NCBI GenBank assembly: GCA_035582835.1
Contig: JAYKAV010002386.1
Coordinates: 6,630-70,629 of the forward strand
Length of the DNA: 64,000 nucleotides
Reading direction: 5' to 3'
Origin: Phoebastria nigripes
Taxonomy: Eukaryota > Chordata > Aves > Procellariiformes > Diomedeidae
Shown here: positions 52,599 through 64,000 of the stretch, piece by piece
Position numbering within the stretch: position 1 is the first letter of the stretch
How the letters are laid out: the number at the start of each line of letters is the position of its first letter
Notes under the pieces: model-generated
Databases searched by the model: none
What the model was told of the DNA's origin: nothing
Seen by the model: only the letters and a program-made list of their open reading frames with translations
Position numbers and translations under genes: made by a program

Positions 52599-55500
52599 GT
52601 GAGTCTAAACAGCAGTATGATGCCTTGAGCTCTCACCTGGTTCAGGTGAGTTTGGATTATTGAAAAGAATTAAATCATCATTTACCATTAGAGATAGATG
52701 TATATGAATGGAATCTCTTAAGTATTCAAGTTATTGGACAAAGGCTAGGATTTTAAGTATTTAGAAGGTTGGAATAATTTCTAATCATGACTCAGCTCCA
52801 GAATACACTAAATTTTTTTATGACTTCAGGCTCCAGACTAGCTGACAATGACATGGTACACAAGATTGGCAGCTTGGAAGTCGAATACGAGCCAGTGTAA
52901 ACACATCTGCATTGTGACCTGCACTGCTTTAACAAATATATACTTTTTTAAAATAGAAGGGTAAAATATCAATCATTTAATTCTGGGGCCTGTCTATGCT
53001 ATTCTTGTAAGCATGATACGGAGATCCCTGAATTAATGATATCAGCTCACACTGGCAAATCCACATAGTGGAGTACAATGCTTCCAGATGCAAAAGTCCA
53101 GAAAGCATCTAACGGCATTTGTATAGCACTGCAGATACAGGCTGCCAAGTTATCTTTGCACTGTGATTCCTTGTGCTTCTGCTTTCCAGTCCAGCTCTAA
53201 GAGCTGCTGCGGTTATCTCTGGACTCACAGTGGAGATGCACTCTTAGCACAGATGCAGCTGTGCATTGTCCAGATGTGAGCAGTAAAGCTCTTATGCTAT
53301 ACATCACTAGCAGGCATTAATGGCTGGCTAGGATGTTACATAAAGTTCTTATTTTGGATTTGCTTGTCAGGTGATGTTTTCCTCTCAGTGAAAAATAGGA
53401 TGATATTTTTATATTTTTAGTTTTTTATTAAAACTGAAATTTTACTATAGAATGTATCACAGGCCTTTAAAACTTGTAGGCTGTGAAAAAAACAAAGCAT
53501 AGAGTTTGCCACTGTTTTTGAAATGCTTGCAAGCATGAATCTGAGGCCGATTGTCCTGCAAGCTATTGTCTTCTAGTGTTTGCAACATTTGTTNTATAGA
53601 AGTGCTGGGTATTCAAAGAAGGAAAAATGTTCCTAGGGTAAGTGTCTGTGTAAAGAGTAGGTGAAGGAGAAGAATGTATTTAATGAGGTGTCATTTTCTA
53701 TAGTGCATCTTTATGTAAGCAGTTTAGCAAGGCAAGTAAAATGTACTATGTTGTAACATTATTATGTTTGTTGTGTCTTAAAGACCTGCATAGCTCAGTT
53801 GATTCTGTGTTAGGTTTCTGTTTAAATACACTGCATAAGTGTAAATGAAATTGTTCGTTGTACGTATTATTGCTACCAAGTGGTGAGTATGGTGGCAACA
53901 TGTAATTTAGGAATAGTGAGAACAAGAAACAGATTTCACACAGGCTAACACGTTTGGAACGTGGGTAAAATTTACACAGTGCTACTTTTGCTGCTGCTAA
54001 AAACTTCTGTAAGTTGTAAGGTGTAAGTATTCTGAAATTATTTCATCAGAACATAAATTTACCAGGGACTTCACCAATTTTCAGTATGCAGCAATCTTGT
54101 TACACTGTATATTACTCCATCCTCCTTCTCCCCTGCCCCTCGTACACATACACCTGTTCATCAGTAGGAGTACCTTACCTAGCAGAACAGGTACAGTGTC
54201 TTTCATCCAAAAATCAATGTGTTTTTCATGTGCTGTGTTCCAAGTGTTTTCCACTTGGTTGCAATAAAGTTCTGAAGCAGTGATGCATGAAATTTGTTTT
54301 CCCTTTTTTGTGGAGAGGAAGCCATACAGAATCATCCTAGTACTGTCTCAAACTAGTGGCCATTACTTTCGGATCTGGGAACTGAGGCTTCTGCACAGGT
54401 GTGTCCAGGAACCTCAGACAACACTGGCACAAATGTTGAAGTGAAACAGGCTTTTGCATCTGCAGAACCCGGAGCAGACCCCAGTGATTCTTTCCAAACT
54501 ATTATTGCTAAGAAAATGTACTGCACAGTCACGAAGATCTGCAAGGTAGACACCCACTTCATTTAATCAATAGTTTGCAGTCAGCTTCTCCTTAGGAGCA
54601 GGTACACGGATGAAGTTTTAGCCAACAGAGTTGTTATCATGTGACTTAAATACCGTATTGGCAATGTGTGTTGCATAAATGCCTTGGAAGGCAGTGCGGT
54701 GAAATAGGTGCTATTTGAGGGCTTCCGCACTCAGCTGCTGAAACAGAGACCCCAGACATGTTTGTCCTCATTGGGAATCATCAAGAGCCCTGCAGCTGTC
54801 ATCTCCTCCAGAGAAAGGAGTTAGTTGTTCTGTGAAATTATAGACAGTTCGCCTTTCAATAGACTGCACTGAATTTATGATTCATCTTTGAACTTTAGCT
54901 CTGTGGGCAATGTTAAACATTTAGGCTTTTTCTTTAACAGACTGGTAGTTTTTAGAAAGAGACATGGAGTTCAGCACATTAAAACAATCTGTAATAAGTA
55001 ACATCCTAATGTATTGTTACATACTCAGTTACATCTCAATTAACAGAACAGTGTTGATTTCACTTTTAAAGATACCACTGGAGACATGTGAAACTTGCCT
55101 GAAAGTGATCTCTCCAGACTAAGGTTTTGTAGACAACGCGTCAGCCCATGTGTACTTCTTAAGCCTGATGTAAGTCAAATAATCCACAACAAAGCATGGA
55201 AGGGAGAACAGACAAGTTGTTCGTGAACAGCTGAACTAATGGACCTTGTTTCCTACCATCTCCTATGTTCCCTAAATCCATAGCCTTACCTAAATCTTAC
55301 ATAGTATCTCCATGTTTCCCTGCAGTACTTTCAATTATTTCCAGGTCCCGGTCATTACACCAATGTCTTGCTTCTTTCAGTTTTCTCACACATCTGCTGC
55401 ACCTTCTTTCTACATTATTTTTAGATTCCCTTATGTCTGTCTGCCTGTTTGCCTGTCTCTTTTTCTCTCCTCCCCCCATGCCGACAGCTGGGCAAGAAGC

Positions 55501-58500
55501 AGCACATGGGGTGGCTGGTTCAGAGCAATAGAAGTGTTGACTGATTGCCTCATACTCATGGTTGTCCAGTCAGGCAGTGCCAAATGGCTCAGCTAAAGGC
55601 TGAGGTTTCCTCCCTGTCTTCTCCTCAGCATTAACATCAATATGCTCTCCCCACTATCCAACCAGTGTTTTCTATTAAACTTCTAGGACATGGACTGGGC
55701 CTCAGGCACTTGGTGATACTGGATTAGCGAAACAAAAATTGGTCTGGGGGGTGAAGAGATTAACAGAGAAACAGTAATATCTCATGGACTGTTTCCTGAG
55801 GAAACCAGGCTAATGCAACAAAAGTAACAAGAAGAGGAAAGAAAAGAATTACTGTATAAATAAACACCTTTAAAAAAGCAACCTATACTCCTAAACTACT
55901 TAAAGTACATATAAAATAAGGAAGACTCTAATATGGTTGTTAATGTGATATATTCTTATATGACAAAGGGAGCTGTAGCTTTAATATGTTAGCCAAGATT
56001 TTAGTGCTTTACTCACCCAATTAATATGTGAAAATTACAAGCAGTTCTGTCTATACTAGCATTTGCCAATCTGCTAATAGCTACGCTACCTAGTCTGTCA
56101 TTACAGAGCTTTTTCTTGCCTGCAAAAGACAGGACCAAGCACTCTTTTACCCATATACTTTAACTAAACAGTGACTGGGAAGGGCCCTGTATTTGCTGGT
56201 TACAGCTCAGCATCAGCAAGTGGAGACTCCTTTAAGCTTTGGCTCTTACTGTAGGCAGCAAAATGTATTATATTCAACGGGATCATGATTTCACCCAAAA
56301 GGGAAGCAGAATAAGTAAAACTGTTCCATGCAACCAGTGAGAAGACAGGGAAGTATAGTGAGGAAGGGCAGGCATGTCACTGAGTTATTAACAGTAAAAT
56401 GTTGCATATGAGAAGAAGCTTNCTCACAGTGAACATGTTTAGACTGTGAATTAGTCTTCAGGCAGAAGGAGTGAAAGCCCTTTTGCTAAGGTCACTTAAA
56501 AAAGATGGCAACCTTGTACCCTTCAGCCCTGTGCTGCAAATGCCTTGGGCTCTACTCTGGGACCCTGTGGACTCGGAGAGCAGTTTAAGGTGTTTCCAAC
56601 TGGAAGTTCTGCTGCTGCCTGCAGCAGGGAGGGCTGAGCAGGCGTAGGGTTTTTTCTGAGCACCAAGTTAACATAAAATGCCAGTGATAATTAATACACT
56701 GAGCTAGGAATTACGGTGGTTGAAGGCTCTGGCTCATTATTCTCACTGAGTTTAGTTGCAAACACTAAATCATTCTGAATTGGGGCCTTCACTGAATCAA
56801 ATAAATTACTTAAAAAGCAGGAGTGTTTTGGCACTTCCAAGCCCCTCAGTAGCTATTGCGTATGGATGTGTTCCATAAGGCTTGTTGGTTCTCTCCTAGC
56901 TGTAGCATGTCACCCAGCTGTTCAGCTGGGTTGGCAGGTCTTTGAGCTTCTCTTTCACTTTTATTTCCTCAGCCAACATTCATTTTTGTTCTTTGTTTCC
57001 TTTGAGACCCTGTATGAACCTTACTTTCTTAATCAAGCCTCTTGAAGATGTTATCTTCCTCCTCCGCACCGGTTTCCCCTATCCTCCATGTCTTCAGTTC
57101 ACTGCTTTAAATTTACTGTGCAGTGCTAAGTCACTTCCCGGACCCTGACATCTCTCTCATACAGAACACTTAGTTTCTCGCGGTGCAACCTCTTTTGTAT
57201 CCTCATGAANTGTTCTTCCCACAACTCCCATATGCCCCCTGGAGGTTAAATACTTTCCTCTCTTGTTTTTCTTTTTTTCCTTTTGGTGCTTTCCTGCCAC
57301 GTCTTTTCACAAGCAATAGTAAATTAATATTTGAAAAGGAAAGTGAAGGATGCTGACACTGCAGGGTGGCTCTCCCCCAGCCTGAGGTCCCTCTACATCA
57401 CTCTGGCAGCATAAAGAGGTTTAACATGGATGCATGCTCACACGAATTTTAGAGCCTTTTTATAGCTCCCTGAGTGGCTTTGCTGTAAGTGAAAATTAGA
57501 TTCCAATAAATTTATTTCACGAAATAAAGAAGGGTGAAGTCCACAATAGATTTGTAATATTAGTTAGGAAAGAGATCTTTTACATTTTTGACCAATATTT
57601 CCACCCCATTTCCAAAAAATGGGCTGAGGCACAGTTATACCAGCAGAAAAGTGCTTTTTTTCCAATAGTTTGCTTTGCTTGAGGGAGGTACAAGCTGTAC
57701 CAGCCAGAGTCCTCTTTTATCACTACACACTGTCTCTATGCCCAGAAGTTTTGCCAGCAGGACTGCTCCTCCAAGCATGATTAGCATAAATAAGATTTAC
57801 AGTTTTGTGCTATCATACTATATAAATTTGACATTTAAAAAGAACAGACAAGTAACCTTATTGAAACCCCTTTGATAATGACAATGTGGTTGCATTCTGT
57901 TTTGTCTTTTTATTGAAATGCACACATCTGGAATTGCCTGCTGTGCATAAGCAGATACTTCTCCTGAAGATGTTTTTTTTTTCTCCTGTAATCTCAATTT
58001 GCTCCTAAGTAGCCTCTATAGTAACTGGTATAGCAAAGCCAAATTTACTCTTAGTGCTCTCTTCTGATAGACTAAAACAGCACTTGCTTTATTATGAACA
58101 ATTACTACATATGCAATTGTTTTTATTAGACTTTTTTCTAGTCAATATAGAAAAGAAGAAGAGAACTGGGGAAAAATCAATCTAAAGCTAAAGATGTGGG
58201 TTCTGTTATTGCATCAAAGGACTGTATCAGTCTGTCAGCGCTATCTGAGCAGTCCCTGCTTTTCCTTCATCACTTTTTAACAGCTAAGGTTCCTGACCGA
58301 AGGACAGTTAACACCAGTATGACTTTTCTTCCTGATGCAGAATCTTCTAAGCCAAGCTCCTCTGAGGAGGCCATAATAACACAAGTACTGCAGAAGCAAT
58401 CGGTCATATAGGTGTGGGGAATGGGGATCCTACATNGTAGTTGGAAAGCTCTTTGCACCCTTGGCTCTGCTTCACAGATCCCTCGTATTATTGCAGGTTG

Positions 58501-61500
58501 CTGACTATTGCCTTTTTATCCTTGAGTTTGGCGAGTAAGAAAACCAGCAAGGACACCTCAGTTTCTTTGGAGTGACTTTTCCTTTCCCAAAGATTTGCCC
58601 TTTAGCAAAGGGATTTTTACTGGCTTTGCCACTTCAAGCATCTGGCTTCTGGTTAGGTCTTCAGCATGAAGTAGAGCGGCCTCTGCGCTGCTTTACCTCA
58701 TGCCTTGTCAACACATCCCAGAGGCTGTTCTTACAGCACAGGGTCTGCTAGAGTGCAGGGATCCTGGTGCTCTGCCTTTTCCCACAGATATGTTGGGTGA
58801 TGGCAGTAAGTATGCTGGCATCAGTACAGAGCAGGGGGAGTTGTGCAGGATTTTAGATCTGCTTGGCTTCAGCAAGTCAGCACTGAAAGTGGCTGCAGCT
58901 CAGCTAAGCATCTGAGTCAGAACATTTGATGTTTGCAGCTTTTTTGGGATGCAGTAATGTGTTTAATCATGCCTTAGGCTGAATTCCATCTGCAGCAGTG
59001 GAGCTGCTGAAGGAGGATACTATTGTACATAGATGAATTTGAGGAGAGGTCTCACAAGCTTCGCTAAAGGGTCCAGTTGAGTTGGAGTTCCTCATGGTGT
59101 CTAATCTCCGCAGCAGGCAGAATTGGGCACAGGCATTAAAGAAAGTGCCAGCAGGTTTCTCTGGNTTGCTTTGCAGTATCAGTTGAGATGTATCGGTGCT
59201 AGAAACAAGATCTTATCCTACAGCTAGACCATACCCTGTTCCACAGAATGATGAAAGTGAGTGGAGAGAAATGGGAAGGTTATTGAATCTAAACAGACTA
59301 CAGATCTGGGGTCAAGAGTACTGGACCCATACACTATAGTCTTCTCTCCTGGGCCATGCAAGTAAGCAAGCAAGGAGTAGAGAGGGTATAGACACAGTCA
59401 CACCTCTTCTCCTTTTCTTTGCACAGTTTGGTGGATTTGGGGAACAGGAGTGATATTTTGTAATGGACTAATTTGATTATGCTCTTTCCTATCGGTGGAT
59501 GTTTCTTGGGGCAAAGCTTTCCTGACCTTTTCTTCAAGGTAATGTGTTGTTAAGCCAGCCCCAAGCCACCTTTGAGCCAAAAGGTACCTGTTAGCACAGG
59601 TGTTAATAATAACAGATTGTCTCAGGGCAGGATTTTCAAAAGCACTGAAGCAGATGGGGAAACCCCAGAATGATCCAGCAGGAGCAGTACCAGGCCAAAG
59701 ATGAATAAGCCTAAAAATCCTACACTTATCCTACAAGATTGAGGATATCAGTGTTGTTTGTGTTTCACAGCGGTGAGAATAAGGAAAGCAAAGCTGTGTG
59801 GGAGTATAGTTATATTTGGCATCACTGTTTTTTTTCCTGCTGCCATGGGAAAGAAGTTTAAGACTGAAACACTACAATAGAATTTGGTAAATAAACACAC
59901 ATCTTCTGTACCTGACTTCGTAAAAGCAAAGCATGCCCTCTAGATATGGGACTTGAAACTTGAGTTGAGTTAAATAGAACCAGGCCCTGTTATGAAGAAT
60001 TGTTATCAGAGGAAAGAGAATTTATTCCACTATATTTAGAATCTCTCTAGAACCTCACAGAGCTCCAGAGCCTGGAGCCTGAAATCCGTTTCTCATTCTG
60101 GCAGAGTACAAATGCTGGGTTGCAACTTAATTTGATTTTATTTCATTACTCTGGGAAGTTCTAGAAGCACAGCTAGAATTATTTCAAATAGAAAGGAACA
60201 AGAGTCGTGAAGAATAACATCCCTCTAGATCAGATGCACTAACAAAATGAACATGCCTTTTGAAAAGTANCAATTTAAATTATTCCAGGAAAAAGACTTC
60301 TAACAGTCATCCTCTGCCTATTGCCCCCAGAGCAAAATTTAATATTTTGACACAGGGAGGGAGGAAAAAATGATTTCAGAAGTTTCCAGACATCTCTGAT
60401 TTCTTCCATCCTTATTTGTTAGCATGAAGACAGACGCATAAGATGCTTTACAAGATGGTTTGGTTTTTTTTTTTCCCCGCTGATTTGTTTTGGCATCTCA
60501 TATCATAGAAGAATTTAGATGGAATAATTGGGAAACATAAAGTTCACAGTTTGGTAGTGAATGCAATGAGGCATGAGGAGTCACAGTGTAGGGATGAAGG
60601 CAGAATAGACAATATTTCCTCATTTTAAAGCTGGGGCTGGCTCTGCTTGTGTTGGAATGTCACAGTGCTGGAGATGTGAGGAAAGATGCAGTGGCAGAAA
60701 TTACAGCTGGCAGTAATCAGGATGAAGGAATGCACCTTTGCAGCCATTTGTAGGTAACAGAACAACTCCTACAGTTAGCCATGTCTAAGGTTAATATGTT
60801 GTGCAGACTGCAATACAGACCTTTATGGAAGAAGTGCATTTTTCTAGGTGTTGCTGATACAGCTTTCTCTGTTTTGCATGGATGCTTAAGTAACTTATTT
60901 CATTTTTATTCCATTATTTTAAGAATGACCAAAAATAAAAGTAACCAGATATTTAATTCAAGTTTATTCAGACACCTCTACTAAGTTTAAAAAGCCAAAA
61001 TGGGATAAAAATCCTGTTAGCTCCAAGATCTGTGCAATATATGTTGAATGTTGTACTACCAGCGTTGTAATCTCTGCGCGAGAGAATGATATGAGAAGAC
61101 TTTTCTTTCCTGCATTCACTTTGGCTGCCCCATACATTCAGAGTGGAGACGTTACTGCCTGTCACAAAGAAAAAGGTCCCCTTATGTTGTACCTGCACAG
61201 GCATTTCTAAAACCATGTATCAAGATTGTCTGCAAAACAGTTAAACAAATGCTGACCTGGATATACTAGCCCCCTGAAAAGGTGCAAATTATATATATGT
61301 TGTTTTATAATGAAATGACTTCTATCTGGCTCTTATGCATACAGTAGGCAATCACCAAAAGAACTATGGAGTTGCAAAAAGATAAGGCAGTTCTTAATAT
61401 TTTTTTTTTTTTAAATCAAGAAAAGCATACGAGATCTTCTATAGGCAGAAGGCAAGATCAGGTCTTGAGCAGGGCACAGAGGAAAGACGCAGAGAACACA

Positions 61501-62509
61501 ACTGAAGTTTAGTAACTGAGAAAGAAATTGAAGGAACATTGGTTTCTGAGGCTAATATAGTAGNGACAGAAGTTATTTGCGTGTGAAACTCCTGGTCGAC
61601 ATCTGTCTCAAAACCAAAAAGCCAAGTAGCATAAAATAATGCCTAACAGTCAAAACTGCCACATAATTTAGGTGGAATTTTACTTGGAAAATGTAAAACC
61701 TGTACCCTTTTACTCAGCAGATCTCATAGGGCAGCTGGATTTGTGGTCACTTTGGAGAAGTATGAGATGAAATTTCAGTTCCATTGAAGGACAATGCTAA
61801 AAGACCCGTTCACTCCAAAATTCCCTTGGATACCACCCATGAGATCTTTTTACCACTGCTTCTGTTGAGAAGCCAGCGCTGCTGTGAGAACAGGGACTGG
61901 GCTCCATTCAGAAAGCAGCTCAAACTGCGTGGTCTGGTCTTGATTCGTTTGCTTGCGCAACCCCACTGCAGTGATGAAAGGAAAATGATCCAGCTTGGTT
62001 TTCAGATCCGAACCTGAATTTTCATGTCTGACAATTAGGAACCCCCTTCCCTCCCCCCCCAGCTGTAAAATTACCTCATTTTCTCTGCAGGTCTTTGAAA
62101 GTTAATAAACGTGAGACACAATGATGATGTATTTTATAGGGTGACTTTTCAGGCTGAAAGTATGATTTAAAAATCAACATTTTGGATGCTTTGCTTTTTC
62201 CATTGATTTCAGCACACAGTGAACTCTATTTAGTCCTGCCTGATCTGACTTCCTCTTTCCTTTCAGGGAAATCTCACTGCCTTTGGCAATATCATTACAT
62301 AGGGATTCGCATAAATGTAGCTAAATATAAACATTTATATGAACAGCTAGTTCATTTAGTACTTGACTTGTTTTATTCCAAACACAAATACCCATGCTCA
62401 TGTGTACCAGCACCCAAGCATGAGTATGCCATGTTATGCGTATTTTACATATGCAGCATTAGATCAAAAAGTCCTGACATTTTTTTTTCAAAGGTTTGCT
62501 AGATTATTN

Positions 62510-62534
62510 TTTTTTTTTTTTTTTTTTTTTTTTG
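62510..62534 (+). repeat. Poly-T run, about 25 bases, preceded by an n
   Basis: A near-pure T run with an n at its 5' end (62509), as expected where a homopolymer is hard to sequence. No retroposon body is recognised on its minus-strand upstream side. Confidence 0.95.
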
Positions 62535-63479
62535 TAAATTATTGGCAAAGAATATTTTAAGTGATGCATACTTTTCAGCTGTATTCTGAAAGTTGTATCT
62601 CATTGTTTAAAATGTGCTGTATTTAAAAAAGAAACAAACAAAGAAAAGAAAAAGGGATCATCTGATCAACTGCTCCATTTTTCTTCTCTATTCCTGATCA
62701 CCTCTGCCCTGGTATGTAGAAATTGGCTGATTTATTTAAATCCCAGGAACTCCCACAGCATATGGTTCATAAAGTAGCATTTACAGTGTGCATTGTAACA
62801 CTTCATCACTACTAGAAAGACTTTGAAAGTAATACGGGTTCATGTTGTTCCAAAAGAATAAATAGGGTAAAAGTATCTCTAATATTAAGATTTACTTTTG
62901 AGTCTACTGCTGTAAAATCAATTTTTTGGAGAGGAATGGTATTTTCTGAATGACAACTGCCACCAAAAAAAAAAAATTTTTAAAAAATCCCCTAACCCAA
63001 AAAAACCATCCTCAGAAAGTAGTTCTTCAACACTGCCTTTTTTCCCACAGCCTTGTGGAGCCCCCAACCCTGTCTGCAGAAAATGAAAGAGAGAGGGGTG
63101 GGATTAATGTGTAATTAAAGGGAATTTGGAAGGCTGAGATGTTGCGGAATGTTAGATCAGTAGCTGGAACAGCATGTGGTGTTCTTTAGGCAGGCTTCAT
63201 TGAATCCATACAAAAAAAGAAAGAAGGGCTGCTTGCCTGTCTGCTCATTTATCAAACAGCTAGGCTGAACTTTCACAGCTCCACAAAAGTGTTTTACTGT
63301 TTGCTGAAGTTTTGCTCCAGAAATTAAAGCTGAACAACCTAGTGACTCTGAGTCTATGCTGCGTTTTTGACATCAGCCACGTAGTGCAAAGCTCTTGGAA
63401 ACCAACGCAGGTCAATTTTTACATGATACAAAGGGAAGCTGATTGTACATTTGCTAAAAAAAAAAAAAAAAATTACTGA

Positions 63480-63800
63480 AGAAATGGTCAAATATGTGAC
63501 ATTGTAATGTCTTTATTTATATAGCACCTTTTGATCCAAATATGTGTTCCAGAGCTTTCAGTCATCAATCAGGATTAAATATTTATCACAGTGGCAAAAT
63601 GGCTCATGGAGAAAAAAACCTATATTATTTAATCAATTTTAATTGATGTTTTCTTCTGGTTGAGCCGTTATATTCCATCTTACATGCCTGTTTTCCTTTA
63701 ATATTAGTTGGTGTCCCCCCGAAAGAGGAAACATTTAGCAATTTATATAATGAAAACACAATTAAAATAGATTATAAATTAAAAAAAGAAGAAATTCCTT
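63480..63800. promoter_or_regulatory. RFX4: AT-rich homeodomain-motif block in intron 4
   Basis: Contains ATCAATT (63632-63638) and AATTGAT (63641-63647) as inverted arms around TT, TCATCAATCAGG near 63562, and several TTAAT words in unique sequence. It could be a conserved regulatory element; evidence is motif density only. Confidence 0.25.
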
Positions 63801-64000
63801 TTGCAAGTGAATCTTTCAGACTTACTGCAGTCTTTCTTGCATGGCTGTTCTGCCAGAAGAATTTTCCTCCTACTGCAGACCACACTGAGAACCAGGTTCA
63901 ATTCTGTGAGGTGCTGAGCGCCACCTTTCCAGCAACTACAGAAGAGCTTTTTCATCAGGACTAGGCTAGTTGACAGAGGCTCTGATTACTGAAGGCACAA

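Larger units (their letters stand above)
52599..64000 (+). other. RFX4: RFX4 intron 4 (partial, more than 11.4 kb)
   Basis: No match to the following RFX4 exon (expected to begin with IIRQQFPQLTTRRLG) was recognised up to the window end, so the intron continues. Contents include pyrimidine-rich stretches near 55.3-55.5 kb, a poly-T run at 62510-62534, scattered n bases, and an AT-rich, motif-rich block near 63.45-63.80 kb. Nothing else is supported. Confidence 0.85.

Noticed and set aside
53000..64000. Searched for RFX4 exon 5
   Set aside because: No translation resembling the second half of the winged-helix domain was seen.

Overview
This window is vertebrate nuclear DNA and almost certainly avian. 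Genes have spliced exons with GT-AG introns up to about 20 kb long, there is a CpG-island promoter cluster, and the left edge holds CR1 LINE sequence, the dominant retrotransposon of birds. Two genes are recognised from their translated exons, both on the + strand: the last two coding exons of POLR3B (second-largest subunit of RNA polymerase III) and the first four coding exons of RFX4 (RFX-family transcription factor, brain-type N-terminus). From memory, POLR3B and RFX4 are also adjacent, in this order and orientation, on human chromosome 12q23, so the synteny is ancient.

Layout: 1-1303, antisense CR1 sequence (two joined fragments) inside a POLR3B intron; 2365-2538, penultimate POLR3B coding exon; 7348-7477, last POLR3B coding exon, followed by a 3' UTR with a polyadenylation signal at 7894; 7.9-15.8 kb, intergenic DNA with old repeats and an unexplained duplicated 90-bp block; 15.8-22.3 kb, a broken series of CpG-rich islands that is the RFX4 promoter region; 18674-18716, RFX4 coding exon 1; 18717-38551, intron 1 with several homeodomain-motif-rich blocks; 38552-38638, exon 2; 46912-46972, exon 3; 52475-52598, exon 4, which begins the DNA-binding domain; 52599-64000, intron 4, running off the window. 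The four RFX4 exons join in frame (phases 1, 1, 2, 0) into 105 codons; the two POLR3B exons join in frame through a split tryptophan codon and complete a C4 zinc-binding motif.

The two genes do not form a pathway. POLR3B is a housekeeping catalytic subunit, whereas RFX4 is a developmental regulator of dorsal brain and ciliated midline tissue (family knowledge). RFX4 sits behind a large CpG island cluster with AT-rich, motif-dense blocks nearby, as expected of a developmental gene; POLR3B contributes only its 3' end.

I found no convincing undescribed gene system. The items most worth checking are the head-to-tail CR1 chimera, the 90-bp direct duplication upstream of RFX4, a family of decayed palindromic repeats clustered around the POLR3B 3' end (one inside the 3' UTR with perfect 12-nt arms), the G-rich elements upstream of RFX4 exon 1, and candidate enhancers at 20.7-21.0 kb and 24.9-25.7 kb. 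Single n bases are scattered through the window, so short motif calls near them are uncertain.
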